Numbered from the stretch's first letter, positions 1 to 11,927 are shown. The stretch is DNA of 64,000 nucleotides from Spirodela intermedia (GCA_902729315.2 LR746281.1:3718501-3782500), one strand, 5' to 3'. Notes: generated from the letters alone by a model not told the origin. Numbers and translations: made by a program.

Positions 1-1343
1 CGTCTCATAGTCTTCGAGACGACCCACACACTAGAGAGTCAAAAATAGACTCATATACTTTTATAAAGACTACACTTGTAATAGAAGAAAGAAAAGAAAT
101 TATGAAAGAAGAAGTGAGTTGGTGAAGAGAGAGGGTAAAATCAAGAGAGAGAGAGATAAATGCACACGAAAAAAGGAAATGTATGCTCTATTTATAGAAA
201 ATAAGAAAAGATAACCACCCCCTAAAAAGAGACATCTCAATCTATGTGCAGGTGAGTCCACACATCTCAGAGGTGATTGATAGCACATGAATAATATGTT
301 AGAAGACACCTTAAGTTGGTTAATTTTACAATTCTATGATATTATCAATATGTTGTTTACATTAATAAATATGATTTTTAACATGTTTCAAGATATAGTA
401 ATATTTCAAATATTTTTGAGAATTTAATGAGATTAATCTCCTCATACACATTTAGGTGTTTAATTAAACCAGATTATTTTAGACATTGAATATATTTTTC
501 TGATTTTTCTGATCATTTTCCAACGAGTTTAGGAATTTATGCCTCAAGTCGTAGCCGCTTCATCAATAGTTGTGATACAACAGCTCGACCATCACTCATG
601 GGAGTGAGGAGGCAGCCCTTTGGTGGGGGAAGGATCTGATGGCTTAAGAAGAGCTCAGGAGAAGGGAGTCCATCGATCCAACAGAGTGTGGCCTTGCCAG
701 AGAAGAAGCCACCAGAACCTTTGGATAGTTTCTCTTGTGTGCACATATAGGCGAGTGAGAGAGGAGAGAGAGAGAGAACACCACCCTATACATTTGGGAA
801 AAACCTACGTCACAAATAGCTTCTGATTATAGAAGTCTTCAGCAATTTAGCCAGCCTAGAGGGTTTAGGGTTTGCCAAGCTCCACATCTTGTTAATGTAG
901 GTGTGTAAATTTGGAGCACTGGTCATCTCACCTAAATATGGTCTCTTCCACTGCTTCAAGTGAATGCCTCTTCTTGATAGAAGTAAGGAAGGAGTAGTGA
1001 CACAAGGTTAGTTTCGTTTAGTTTAGATTAGATTTTAGTTAAGAATTTAGTAGAAGTCACAGACAATTGATTGTCGTTCTTACATCAGCTAGATCTGAGA
1101 AATTAGATCTAGATTTATCATTCCCTCTTCTTCTCTCATTCCAGTCCATGACCCCTTGTTTTCTTTTTCATTTAATCCTCTGTTAGATTGAGCATTAAAT
1201 AGTAAGCCTCAAATTCCCTAAGAAGATGACTGGAATCACTACTATCTACAAGTATTTTGCAAATCAAATTAAGATATAACTCATAATATTTTTGATTGAG
1301 GAGATTAAGGACTAATGACACATGTAGAAGATTTAACTCATCA
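1..1343 (+). repeat. 3' part of an LTR of Athila-like element E1 (not LTR-A)
   Basis: This stretch holds no credible gene. It is read as the end of a long terminal repeat because it finishes in ..ACTCATCA at 1343 and, two bases on, a tRNA-Asp-type primer binding site starts, followed by a leader and a plus-strand gag. Its beginning lies outside the window. It does not match LTR-A. A TATA-like TATAAATAG can be read on the minus strand near 185-195, and positions 1-25 form a small CGTCTC/GAGACG hairpin; neither is assigned a function. The right boundary is well supported; the left content is anonymous AT-rich DNA with short GA runs. Confidence 0.5.
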
Positions 1344-1345
1344 AA

Positions 1346-1363
1346 TGGCACCATTATTGGGAA
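1346..1363 (+). other. Primer binding site of E1 (tRNA-Asp-like)
   Basis: TGGCACCATTATTGGGAA resembles the complement of the plant tRNA-Asp 3' end, the primer reported for Athila elements. It lies two bases after a TCA LTR end, the standard arrangement for first-strand priming. Several mismatches reflect decay. Confidence 0.55.
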
Positions 1364-4179
1364 AGTTTGAATGCTGAGCAATTTTATGTATGTAGTTTTT
1401 AATGAAGATACTTTTAATTTCTTGAGTTTTATCTATAGAAGATAAGATGACATTGACGTGACTTAGTCATTGTATATTAAAACACATAAATCTAAAATTT
1501 ATAAAACTAGAAAATATGAATTTTGAAATATTTAGAATTATTTATAAATAAATATATCAATTATAATTTAATAAAACTTTCAAAAATAGTGATAATTTTC
1601 TAAGTTGATCACAGGGATGCAATATAATATCTGGTAATTATTCAGAATTTTCCTCAAAGAATATAATTTTTTATGAATTTTATACTAGGAAATGAAAAGG
1701 AAATATATTTAATATTCACAAAAAAGGAAAATAAGGGTGCAGACATCAGGATGATGTCAGCACCTAGCAAATGCGAATCAGGTGGAAATAGAGTTCTGCC
1801 CAGTGATTTAATTAATTAAATTAAGATTTGTAAAAGCTGAAAGATTCATAATTGAACAAAGTATATTTTGGTAAATTAAAATCACACAAATTATCACTAA
1901 ATGAAGAGTAAAGTGAGTTGAAAGTAAGAAAATAGAGTTTCGACGTTACGACGGCGATGTGTCGGTGATGCATTGGAATTTTGAGCATTTAGGAGGATCG
2001 TTGTGTAGTGTCCACAGCCTTGAAGGCTCTCCTTGGACAAAGACAATGTGGGCAATCTCTAGATCTCCTTGCGAAGCTTAGAGATTAATGAAATGGGTCG
2101 TCGAATCATCTCTAACGGCTGTCACTCAGCAGAGGGGAAAAATAGAGACTTTATGGCTCTCTAGTGGCTATCACCCAATGAAGAGGACTTGGATGAAGGC
2201 GGGGCGCATGTCAGGGAGCTTCATCCTCTAGTCCGCATAGCAAGAAGAGGCTCTTCATCGCATCTGGTATGCTCTCAAGAGCTGGTAACTTGTCTCCTAG
2301 TAGATCATCTTCTTTCCGACGATGACTTGTTCGTCGATCAATCGGAGATGCTTTACTCAATGGATTCATGTTCCTTTTATCGCAAATCGTTCAACAATTT
2401 TAGTAACAATGCTTTGGGAATCATGTTGACGAGATTTTCATCGATGATCTAGCTATTCTGGTTGCTTAATCATTCACTAACAATTTGTAAGAAAGTCACG
2501 ATAATCAGATAAAAAAATATGAGTTTTGGCTCTAGGAGGATTTGAACCCGCACTGATTGCCCCCACCCTTTTCTGAGGAAGGTGTGATGCGAGTTTAGTC
2601 CCACATTGGTTGTGCACTGATTTTTCGGACGAATATATACTAATGTTACATTTCTAAATAAGTCTCTTCTCTCGTATGTACAACCACTCCTTGCCCCACA
2701 GCCAGCTAGCCACCGGTGACATGGAAGGGGAGTGGTGCACACGTGCCCCTATTGGTCCAAGCTATTTGAGCCCCTACTTGTGGCTACTCCCCGACTGAGC
2801 TTCCAACTCGCTTGCAGGCCCAGTTGGCCAGCAGGTCCCCCTCATTTTGTCTTATTTTTATTTTTTATTTCTATTTCTTCATTTATCTTAAAAGTAAGAC
2901 TATAAAAATCATATAAATTCGTGTAAAATCAGATAATTACCCAAAACTTAATCAATTGAAAACCACTTTTCACACTTTAACACAAATATAAGTCTATTTA
3001 TCATGAATTAAGGCTAAAACTATATTATTTACTAATTATTAACTCATGATAATGAAAACTTATAAGACATGGATACTAGTCAATTACTTTGAGAGATTTT
3101 AAGGAACAAGGTAAGTGAACCTTGAGGAGGTTTGTTGTAGAGATATCGAGCAAAATTTGATATGAATTTAAGAGAAATTGACTTGAAAAATATCAATTGA
3201 ATTGTGTCATTTAACTTTCTTTCCTAAATGTGACAAGTTCATTTGAGCAAAATTCAACCTCAAAATAATAGTTTTTCTTTAAAAAGATTAAAAAAGTTTC
3301 ATAATTTTTTTTAAAGTATAATGAATTGAGTATATTTGAAATTTTAACTATTTTCTTTATCTTAATAAAGGGTGAATTGCTCAAAATAGTTATATTGTGT
3401 GCTTGCAAATATTTGAAATCTAACTTGCAGGACTCATTAAGGATTTAATCTACAAACAGATTTGAAATTAATTGCCTAATCTTGATTTTGTGTTGTGACT
3501 TGTATTAACGGTCACATTGAATAGCTTTCGTGAGAAGACAAGGCAAGGGAAATCGTAGGCAGAAAAATTAGCCTCAAAACATGTAGAAATCTCAAAATTC
3601 AGCTTTTAAATTTTGACCTGTTTTTCTGCATTACATGATTTTTCTGAAACTTTGATCAGTCATAATTGATATATACCTTTGAAATAATTCACTAAAAGTA
3701 TGTTTGTTGGTTTTGGTCGCTGAGATCTTTCTATTGGGAATTTGGTTTTAAATATCTAGTAAGTTCGAATTTGTTTTGAAGAACCAAAGAGGCCACCTAG
3801 AAAATAAGGACAGAAATTGTTATTACCTGCTATCCAATTCTTGCATATGATCAATATATGCGAAGTTGCCTGTTATTTCTCAATTCAGATTCCTTGTAAA
3901 GATTACATCTATCTTCTAAAACTAGTTAAGTTTGAATATTTTTATGCAATTTTATTCATTGTGATCATTGAGGATTTTATACACATCTTTCTAGTCAAGG
4001 TATATAAGACTATCATAGTAATAAGTAAAAAGAGTAGAACAAATCAGCAAAACTAGAATTAAGCAAATGCAAGGACGTAGATCCTAGAAGGACGTAGTCA
4101 TTCCACCAGCAAAAGAGTGAGGAGAATCATCACAAGTAAAAGTGACTTTGGAAAAGAAACAAAAATAGAAGGAAACTAA
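1364..4179 (+). other. 5' leader of E1, interrupted by a solo LTR
   Basis: This is non-coding sequence between the primer site and the first gag-like ATG. Without the LTR at 1454-3065 and one target-site copy it is about 1.2 kb, a plausible Athila-type leader. Pieces 1364-1453 and 3071-4179 are AT-rich, and no conserved ORF is seen. Confidence 0.45.
1454..3065 (-). mobile_element. Solo LTR-A, copy L1
   Basis: This is a complete LTR-A in antisense orientation. It starts TGACGTGACTTAGTC and ends ACTTATAA, where the canonical end is ACTTATCA. It is flanked by the perfect 5-bp duplication GACAT (1449-1453 and 3066-3070), so it integrated as a retrotransposon and later lost its interior by LTR-LTR recombination. 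It is 1612 bp long. Many CpG sites have become TG or CA, marking it as an old copy. Confidence 0.92.
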
Positions 4180-5460
4180 ATGAAAAATAGAAGAATGCAT
4201 CTTAGAGAATATTCAGCTCCCTTACAATATAGACCAGTGAATAGAATCAATGGTTCTATTGAGAATGATGTTAATTTTAGAGTTGATCATCATACTATTC
4301 AAATGTTACCACATTTTCATGGGATGGCTCTTTGTGAGCCATATAAACATTTGGAAGATTTCTCATAAGTTTGTGAGATTTCGTATTATCCTAACATTCT
4401 CATTGAGATAGTGAAGATGAGATTATTTCCCTTCACACTCAAAGATAAAACTAAAGACTGGCTTCATGCCTTGGTCCAGAAGCTAAATTCATGAACTGAC
4501 ATGGAGGCAGCATTCCTTAAGAAATTTTATTTAGGAAAAATGAATTATATTAGGAGGGCAATCAGGAATTTCATGCAAGGGACCCAAGAATCTTTTTGAG
4601 GTATGGGAGAGAGTTAAGGAATACACCTGCTAGTGTCCACATCATGAGATACAAAACTAGCAACTTGTGCAGCTTTTTTATGAAGGTTTGAATGAGAGAG
4701 ATAGGCACATGATTGATGTTGCCTTAGGTGAGATTTTATGAACAAATATGAAGGTGAAGCTATTGATCTTATTGAAACATTGTCAGAAAATAGTAGACAT
4801 CATTATTCTTTAAACTAGAATAGAAAAACTTCAGGATTTAGAAGATGGGGTATCCATAATGTGAAAAATATAGAGACCCGACTACTTATTGATAAAGTAG
4901 ACAAACTAAATGAATGTGTATAGGTATTGATGAGCAAATCCACAACAAATGATTCAACCAGCAACTTCCCAAATAAGAGCAAGACATGTCAGCATATGCA
5001 CTATGTTCAAGCTATGAACATGTAGAAGTCGACTGTCCAAAATATGACCAGATCATGGCAATCAATGGGCAGTTCAAACCAAATCAATTTATTTCAGACA
5101 ATAGTTGGCAAGGACATAGGCAAAATGCATTATCTAACAATAACTGTAATGCAAATTATAGACACAGCTAGTTTTGCACTAATTAAGCCAATGGTTAGAG
5201 GAAAAGTCAGGAAACAGTCCATCAGCCTGGGCCATTTATTCCTCCACAGAACTTGTCATTTCAAAGGCCACATTTTCAAAATCAAGATATTTGCCCTTCA
5301 AATCATCACTTACAGTCACATGCAACTGGATCTGATTTGTCTATGCAGGAGCTCTTGAAGCAGATGCTGCAAGAACAACAAAAGCTACATCAAGGAAACT
5401 ATAGATCTAGGGAAGACAACAATTTGATCTGAATGGATCCAAGAAGAAAAATGATAAGCA
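4180..5460 (+). pseudogene. gag: E1 gag, Athila-like, degenerate
   Basis: Gag forms the virus-like particle in which reverse transcription occurs. The reading opens at ATG 4180 and shows the Athila-type N-terminus (LREYSAP, then LPHFHGMALCEPYKHLEDF), then a stop and further pieces matching a gag capsid (KMRLFPFTLKDKTKDWLHAL). Near 5000 a partial zinc knuckle (LCSSYEHVEVDCP) lacks its first cysteine. At least several stops and frameshifts break it, so it is non-functional. It belongs to the same clade as E2-E5 but is divergent from them. The end is approximate. Confidence 0.7.
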
Positions 5461-6488
5461 GCTGGAAATAGACAACAACAGCAGAGAAGTAGGCCAATTT
5501 TCAATGCAGCCATCTATTAATCCTCAGAATTTGATTAATTCCTTAGGTCAACATCATGTAAATCAAGTCGATTGCCATGATTAGGATAAAGAAACACTCA
5601 ATGCTATTTCTAAACTTCCAAATAGGAAGGTCTTATCTGACCCTTATTTTGTAAGTGCAGAAAATTAAGAGAATGAGTTAGAGGAACCAACAACTAAAGA
5701 TGTGAATTTCACAAAAACTAAGGATAAAGGAAAAGAGAGGGAAGAACATAATTTGGAAAAATATAGCCCTCCAATCCTTTTCCTGAAGCTTTAAAGGACA
5801 ATAAGCCCAAGGTTACAGATCAAGATACAAAAATTTTAGAAGTTTTTAAGCAAGTCACTCTTAGTATTCCTTTGATAGATGCAATCCAGCACATTCCTTT
5901 TTATGCTAAATTTTTAAAAGGATTATGCACTCTTGTAAAGAAATATAAATACATTCAATTGTCTGAAATAATAAGATCAGTTTTACTAAATCAGATCCCA
6001 ACAAAGCAACAAGATCTGGGAGCTCTTCTTATCAAATGTGAAATTCAAGGTATGATTTTCACCTACTCTTTACTTAGTTCAGGAGCAAGTGTTAAAATAG
6101 TGCCTAAAGCTCTATATGATATGTATATACTTGGTGATTTGCAACCTTTATTTGTGGAGCTACAGCTAGTAGATGGATTAGTCTGACAACCCTATGGAGT
6201 TTTAAAAGTTGTTGTAGTGAAGACTGAGAGCTGCTATTTTTTGGTAGACTTTTAGTTGCTGATATGAAAATAACAAAAAATATTAGTCATGCCCCAATAA
6301 TTTTAAGACATTCTTTTTTGGCCACAACTAAAGCCAAAAAAGATTGGGGTAATAGGACAATAGAATTAAAATTTGGGCAAGAAAAAATTGAGTTAAAATT
6401 ACAAAACTATTGAAGTATCTTGAACTATCGGGAGATTTATGGATCATTGACATTGCTGATATGTGTGTAGAAGAACTTTTCAATGAAG
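5461..6488 (+). pseudogene. pro: E1 spacer and aspartic protease, degenerate
   Basis: This continues the E1 reading. An open stretch at 5872-6186 carries the clade landmark IPFYAKFLKGLCT, then the retropepsin core. The active site, normally a variant of LLDxGAS in this clade, reads LLSSGAS, so the catalytic Asp is replaced by Ser. Downstream, LQLVDG corresponds to the usual LQLADRS, and a later frame gives SCYFLVDF. RT, RNase H and integrase are missing because LTR-A sequence starts at about 6490. This is a dead remnant; the class is clear and the exact limits are approximate. Confidence 0.7.
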
Positions 6489-6489
6489 A

Positions 6490-6856
6490 GATAATTAGTC
6501 TTCAGTATCATGAGTTAATAATTAGTAAATAATATAGTTTTAGCCTTAACTCATGATAAATAGACTTATATTTGTGTTAAAGAATGATTTTTGGTTTTCA
6601 ATTGATTAACGTGAATTTTTGGGTAATTATGTGATTTTTATAGTCTTACCTTTGAGATAAATGAAGAACATGAAATAAAAATAAAAAATATTGCAAAATG
6701 GGGGGGGGACCCATCGGCCAGCCAGGCCCGCGAGCAGGTCGGAAGCGCAGTCGGGGAGTAGCCGCGAGCAAGGGCTCGAGCAGCTTAGCTTGGACTGATA
6801 GGGGCACGTGTGCGCCACTCCCCTTCCATGTCACTGGTGGCCAGCCAGCTGTGGGG
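6490..6856 (+). mobile_element. LTR-A fragment L2 (5' end only)
   Basis: The first ~365 bp of an LTR-A in sense orientation, including the terminal AGTTAA/TTAACT hairpin arms. The start is damaged (TAATTAGTCTTCAGTATC instead of TGATAAGTCTTCATTATC). It is cut off at 6856 by the start of the opposite-strand LTR L3. Confidence 0.85.
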
Positions 6857-7858
6857 TGACGTGACTCAGTCGTTGTATGTTAAATCACGTAAATATAAAA
6901 TTTATAAAACTAGAAAATACGAATTTTTAGATATTTAGAAGTATTTCAAAATAAATATATCAATTATAATTCAATAAAAATTCCAAAAATAGCAGTAATT
7001 TTCCAGGTCAATTACAGGGATGTAATATAATATCTGGTAATTATTCAGAATTTTTCTCAATGAATACGATTTTCTTACGAATTTTATACTAGGAAATAAA
7101 AAGGAAATATATTTAAAATTCACGAAAAAAAGGAAATAAGGGTGCGAACGTCAAGATGACGTCAGTGCCCGGCGAACGCGAATCAGGCAGAAACAGAGTT
7201 CTGCTCGGTGATTCCTACGTAATCGATTATAGACGACTTAATTAATCAAATTAAGATCTGTAAAAGCCGGAAGAATCCTAATTGAATGAAGTATAGTTTG
7301 GTAAATTAAAATCACACAAAGTATCACTAAATGAAGCGTAAATTAAATTGAAAGCAAGAAAACAGAATTTCGGCGTTGCCACGGCGATGCGTTGGCGATG
7401 CACCGAAATCCTGAGCGTTCGGGAGGATCGTCGTGCAGTGTTGATAAGTCTTCATTATCATGAGTTAATAATTAGTAAATAATATAGTTTTAGCCTTAAC
7501 TCATGATAAATAGACTTATATTTGTGTTAAAGTATGAAAAGTGGTTTTCAGTTGATTAACGTGAATTTTTGGGTAATTATGTGATTTTATACGATTTTTA
7601 CAGTCTTAGTTTTGAGATAAATGAAGAACAAGAAATAAAAATAAAAATATTGCAAAATGGGGAACCCGCCGGCCAGCCGGGCCCGCAAGCGGGTCGGAAG
7701 CGCAGTCGGGGAGTAGCCGCGAGCAGGGGCTCGAGCGGCTTGCTTGGATCGATAGGGGCACGTGTGCGCCACTCCCCTTCCACGTCACTGGTGTCAGCCA
7801 GCTGTGGGGCAAGGAGTTGTCGTACACACGAGAGGACTTTGCCTAGAAAGCTAACTTT

Positions 7859-7868
7859 ACTATATATT
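7859..7868 (+). promoter_or_regulatory. Candidate TATA box of LTR-A (copy L4)
   Basis: ACTATATATT lies ~420 bp into the LTR and recurs at the same place in most copies, for example antisense near 63572-63581. It could set the start of R. A second candidate, TATAAAATTCG near 8990, is closer to the LTR end. Sequence alone does not decide which is used. Confidence 0.4.
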
Positions 7869-7937
7869 CGTCCGAATAATCCGCGCACAACCGATGTGGG
7901 ACTAAATGCACCTTGTAAGGCGCGGGCGACCGCCGCG

Positions 7938-7948
7938 GGTTCGAATCC
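7938..7948 (+). other. tRNA T-arm / Pol III B-box match in LTR-A
   Basis: GGTTCGAATCC is a perfect B-box-type sequence as found in the T-loop of tRNA genes. It recurs at the same LTR position in many copies (minus strand at 63490-63500, plus strand near 48412-48422). No convincing A box or cloverleaf precedes it, so it is not a tRNA gene. Confidence 0.6.
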
Positions 7949-8420
7949 TCCCAAAGTAAAAATTCATATATTTTTAACTGATTATCGCGACTTTCTTGCA
8001 GATTGCCGGTGAAGGATTAAGCAATCGGAATCGCTGGATCATCGGCGAAAATCTCGTCAACGCGATTCGCGGAGCATTGCTACTAAAATTTCTGAACGAT
8101 TCGCGATAAAAGGATCGCAATCCATCGAGTAAATCATCTCCGATTGATCGACGAACAAGCCGTCGTCGGGAAGAGGACGATCCGCCGGGAGACCAGTCGC
8201 CACCTCCTGAGAGCGTACCAGATGCGATGAAGAGCCTCCTCTTGCTGCGCGGACCTGAGGATGAAGCTCCCTAACACGCGCCTCACCTCCATCCAGCCCC
8301 TCTCCGTCGGGTGACAGCCGCCGGAGAGCCGCAAAGTCGCCGTTTTTCCGCTCCGCCGGGTGACAGCCGCCGGAGACGATTCGACGACCCACTTCATTGG
8401 TCTCTAGACTTCGCGAGAAG

Positions 8421-8708
8421 ATCTAGAGATTGCCCACGTCGTCTTTGTCCAAGGAGAGCCTTCGAGGCCGTGGACACTGCACGACGACCCTCCCGAACGC
8501 TCAGGATTCCGGTGCATCGCCGACGCGTCGCCGTCGCGACGCCGGAACTCTGTTTTCCTGCTTTATCTAGAGATTGCCCACGTCGTCTTTGTCCAAGGAG
8601 AGCCTTCGAGGCCGTGGACACTGCACGACGATCCTCCCGAACGCTCAGGATTCCGGTGCATCGCCGACGCATCGCCGTCGCGACGCCGGAACTCTGTTTT
8701 CCTGCTTT
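8421..8708 (+). repeat. Tandem 144-bp duplication within L4
   Basis: Two head-to-tail 144-bp units, each starting ATCTAGAGATTGCCC and ending TTTTCCTGCTTT. Older LTR-A copies have one unit. Because 144 is a multiple of three, frames stay open across the array on both strands. Confidence 0.93.
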
Positions 8709-10209
8709 CAATTTAATTTACGCTTCATTTAGTGATACTTTGTTGATTTTTATTTACCAAACTATACTTCGTTCAACTACGATTCTTCCGGCTTTTACAG
8801 ATCTTAATTTGATTAATTGAGTCGTCTGTAATCGCCTACGTAAGAATCACCGGGCGGAACTCTGTTTCCGCCTGATTCGCGTTCGCCGGGCGCCGACGTC
8901 ATCCTGACGTCCGCACCCTTATTTCCTCTTTTTTTTTATGAATTTTAAATATATTTCCTTTTTATTTCCTAGTATAAAATTCGTAAGAAAATTGTACTCA
9001 TTGAGAAAAATTCTGAATAATTACTAGATATTATATTACATTCCTTTGATCGACCTAGAAAATTACCACTATTTTTGGGATTTGTATTGAATTATAATTG
9101 ATATATTTATTTTGAAATACTTCTAAATATCCAAAAATTCGTATTTTCTAGTTTTATAAATTTTATATTTGCATGATTTAATATACAACGACTGAGTCAT
9201 GTCAAGTGTCCATGGCCTCGAAGGCTCTCCTTGGACAAAGACGACGTGGGCAATCTCTAGATCTTCTCGCGAAGTCTAGAGATCAATGAAGTGGGTCGTC
9301 GAATCATCTCCGCCGGCTGTCACCCGACGGAGAGGAGCTGGATGGAGGTGGGGCGCGTGTCAGGGAGCTTCATCCTCAGGTCCGCGCAGCAAGAGGAGGC
9401 TCTTCATCGCATCTGGTACGCTCTCAGGAGGTGGCGACTGGTCTCCCGGCGGATCGTCCTCTTCCCGACGACGGCTTGTTTGTCGATCAATCGGAGATGA
9501 TTTACTCGATGGATTGCGATCCTTTTATCGCGAATCGTTCAGCAATTTTAGTAGCAATGCTCCGCGAATCGCGTTGACGAGATTTTCGCCGATGATCCAG
9601 CGATTCCGGTTGCTTAATCCTTCACCGGCGATCTGCAGGAAAGTCACGATAATCAGTTAAAAATATATGAATTTTGACTCTAGGAGGATTCGAACCCGCG
9701 CCGGTTGCCCCCCGCCTCTTCTGAGGAAGGTGTGGGTTTAGTCCCACATCGGTTGTACGCCGAGTTTTCGGGCGAATATAAAGTAATGTTAGCTTTGTGA
9801 GCAAAAGTCCCTTCTCTCGCGTGTACGACCACTCCTTGCCCCACAGCCGGCTGGCCACCGGTGACGTGGAAGGGGAGTGGCGTACGCGTGCTTGTCGGTC
9901 CCCAAGCCAAGCCGCTCGAGCCCTGCTCGCGGCTTACTCCCCGACTGTGCTTCCGACCCGCTTGCGGGCACGGCTCGCCGACGGGTCCCCCCATTTTTGT
10001 AATATTTTATTTTTATTTCTTGTTCTTCATTTATCTCAAAAGTAAGACTGTAAAAATCGTATAAAATCACATAATTACCCAAAAATTCACGTTAATCAAT
10101 TGAAAACCAAAAATCATTCTTTAACACAAATATAAGTCTATTTATCATGAGTTAAGGCTAAAACTATATTATTTACTAATTATTAACTCATGATAATGAA
10201 GACTTATCA

Positions 10210-10227
10210 CACCCCCCAACTTAAATC
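10210..10227 (-). other. Polypurine tract of E2 (LTR-proximal)
   Basis: On the minus strand this reads GATTTAAGTTGGGGGGTG and abuts the 3' LTR start TGATAAG. That is the position and composition of the plus-strand primer. It fixes the LTR-A orientation and its exact first base. Confidence 0.85.
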
Positions 10228-11162
10228 ATTGCTAGTCCCTTAGCAATGGAGTTATGAAAATAAAAATTTACAAATCTCAAGTATCATGAAGTGAAAATCT
10301 GTAAAATCAAATCCATGTTATCTATCATGTATCTAGGGAGTATTCTAACATTTCATGCTACTAGATCATTCTTTTGACTCAATAATAATCTTCCTAGTGT
10401 CTTTTGGTATCAATCAATCTAATTGATTTAATTTTTCATGCATGCAATATGAAGTAAGAAATTTATAAATCTAATAGTTTTATTTTCTGTTTTTAGTTTT
10501 ATTTTTAGCACAATAAATTTGTCAAAAATAAATCAAAACTATCCTCTTTATAACTGTAATTTCGAATTTCAGTAATATATATCTAGGGGATTGAAATGTG
10601 AGAAAAGGGTCTCTAGAATTTCAAATTTTGGGGTATTTGTTTGTTTGTTATTTTTGACAGTCTATTGTTCCTGACAGAAAATCAGAAAATAGATGTTGCA
10701 GTTTTTCTGAATTTTATTTTATTTTTATTTTTTTACTTGCTGTTCTAAGTTGAATAAAATACAAACACATGTTCTTAATTGTCCTACAACATAAGTTAAT
10801 AATGAATACTTCACCCCCCAACTTAAAAATGACATTGTCCTCAATGACACAAAAAAATTAAAACAAAATATGCAGAAAATATAATTTTCAAGTGAAGTAT
10901 ACATATATGTAAAGTTAAGCATTAAAAATGTTGTCATAAATGATTAAGCTCAGAAAGACATCACCTCAACCTCGTTTTTAATTCTTCACTTCATCTTACA
11001 CTCCTCCTCTTGCACTTTTTTGAAAAAACAAATACAGAAACAAGTACTGCAAAATTCTAAGAAAAACAAAGCTTAAAAAAGATCAAATAGAATGAAATAA
11101 AAACCATGGGTTGCCTCCAATGCAGCGCTCAATTTAATGTCTTCAGCTGGACAGCTCTTAGA
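10228..11162 (-). other. 3' untranslated region of E2 with a second polypurine tract
   Basis: Non-coding. On the minus strand, positions 10850-10811 read the plant gypsy landmark CATTGAGGACAATGT, then TTTTTAAGTTGGGGGGTG, a second full polypurine tract about 600 bp from the LTR. Near 11100-11120 is the conserved TGGAGGCAACCCATGG block found just after the last ORF in such elements. Compared with E6, about 650 bp between the two tracts is deleted. Confidence 0.7.
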
Positions 11163-11927
11163 TCATATAAGATGATCTATGGCCATCAAAATATATTTGT
11201 ATCCCAAGGTAAGTTTCATGATATTCTTTTTCAGATTTAGCATAAATTCATATACTTCATATATATACCTTGACATAATTTCAACCAAAACAAAATGGAA
11301 ATTAACAAAATTTTCCCAAAAATAATATTTCCATTTTGAAAAGAATCTTTCCTTATTTCTATCTTGTTTTGTTAGGCTCTCATTCATTAATAAATACTTT
11401 CTATTAATAAACCATAAAATGTGATCAGGCCATATAACTTTCAAATTAGCTTTTGCCCAATCTAAATTTTTTTCATCTAAATTGGTATTTCTAATTCTTC
11501 CACTCACCCATTTCTTAATTTCTTCTTTTATCTGCATAATCTTCCCCTGCTCCATTTTATCTTCCATACATATTTTTTCAATTTGCGAGGAGTGAAATAT
11601 TTCAAGCTTAGAAATAATTCTAATGGACTGTGAGTTTTGAAGGATGGAAGGATTTTCTTCTCTAATCTCAGATCTACTGAATTCAGTAAAATTCAAATTT
11701 TCTCTTCTAAAATTATCTCTATATTCATATCCATTATTTTCGTTTCTCCCTATTAGTTGAATCAACTCTTTTTCTAGCTTTTCATTTCTCAACTCATCAA
11801 ATTCTTCATCATTCCAAGAGCTATCTTTTAATTTCTGTATCTGATATACATCATCATCCTTAGTATCAACATCCATGGCTGCAAAATTATGATTAGATTC
11901 ATTAATTTCGTCTCCTACATCTCCCAA
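11163..11927 (-). CDS. ORF-X of E2, unrecognised, in place of pol
   Basis: An open frame of 254 codons, on the minus strand, between gag and the 3' UTR. I do not recognise a domain. The first ~110 residues are acidic and Asn/Glu-rich (DVDTKDDDVYQIQ). The rest is basic and aromatic (WFINRKYLL, FFSKWKYYFWENF, EIMSRYIYEVYEFM). It shows no retropepsin, YxDD or integrase triad. The true ORF probably starts further upstream: the segment 12224-11997 is in the same frame and ends at one stop that is a CAA codon in copy E4. Decayed homologues are at 27361-27990 and 51930-53000. The place is also that of the env-like ORF of some Athila elements, but no signal peptide or clear membrane anchor is visible. 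Confidence 0.55.
   Translation of the reverse strand: MGDVGDEINESNHNFAAMDVDTKDDDVYQIQKLKDSSWNDEEFDELRNEKLEKELIQLIGRNENNGYEYRDNFRRENLNFTEFSRSEIREENPSILQNSQSIRIISKLEIFHSSQIEKICMEDKMEQGKIMQIKEEIKKWVSGRIRNTNLDEKNLDWAKANLKVIWPDHILWFINRKYLLMNESLTKQDRNKERFFSKWKYYFWENFVNFHFVLVEIMSRYIYEVYEFMLNLKKNIMKLTLGYKYILMAIDHLI

Larger units (their letters stand above)
7442..9204 (+). mobile_element. Solo LTR-A, copy L4, young subfamily
   Basis: A complete sense LTR of 1763 bp, from TGATAAGTC to GAGTCATGTCA, nested in the opposite-strand LTR L3. A perfect duplication AGTGT (7437-7441 and 9205-9209) proves insertion. It contains two tandem copies of a 144-bp unit (8421-8564 and 8565-8708). CpG content is high, so it is a recent copy. 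ORFs of up to 169 codons in it are by-products of the GC-rich centre. Confidence 0.95.
6857..10209 (-). mobile_element. 3' LTR of E2 (L3), split by nested LTR L4
   Basis: An antisense LTR-A in two parts: 6857-7441, then 9210-10209 after the nested LTR and its second AGTGT. It starts TGACGTGACTCAG and ends ACTTATCA directly against the E2 polypurine tract. Without the insert it is about 1585 bp. It has lost one copy of the ~58-bp GGCTGTCACCCG direct repeat near 9310-9345. It is better preserved than the 5' LTR of the same element. Confidence 0.9.

Noticed and set aside
1454-3065. MITE or DNA transposon with terminal hairpin
   Set aside because: The AGTTAA/TTAACT inverted repeat lies at one end only. 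TG..CA ends, 5-bp duplications and adjacency to polypurine tract and primer site show an LTR.
7930-7955. tRNA gene
   Set aside because: Only the T-arm-like part is present. There is no D-arm, anticodon arm or acceptor stem in the preceding 70 bp.
8311-8820. 169-codon Arg-rich ORF in L4 (217 codons in L20)
   Set aside because: It lies wholly in the GC-rich LTR centre, its length follows the 144-bp repeat number, the opposite strand is equally open, and it is broken in older copies. It is treated as fortuitous.
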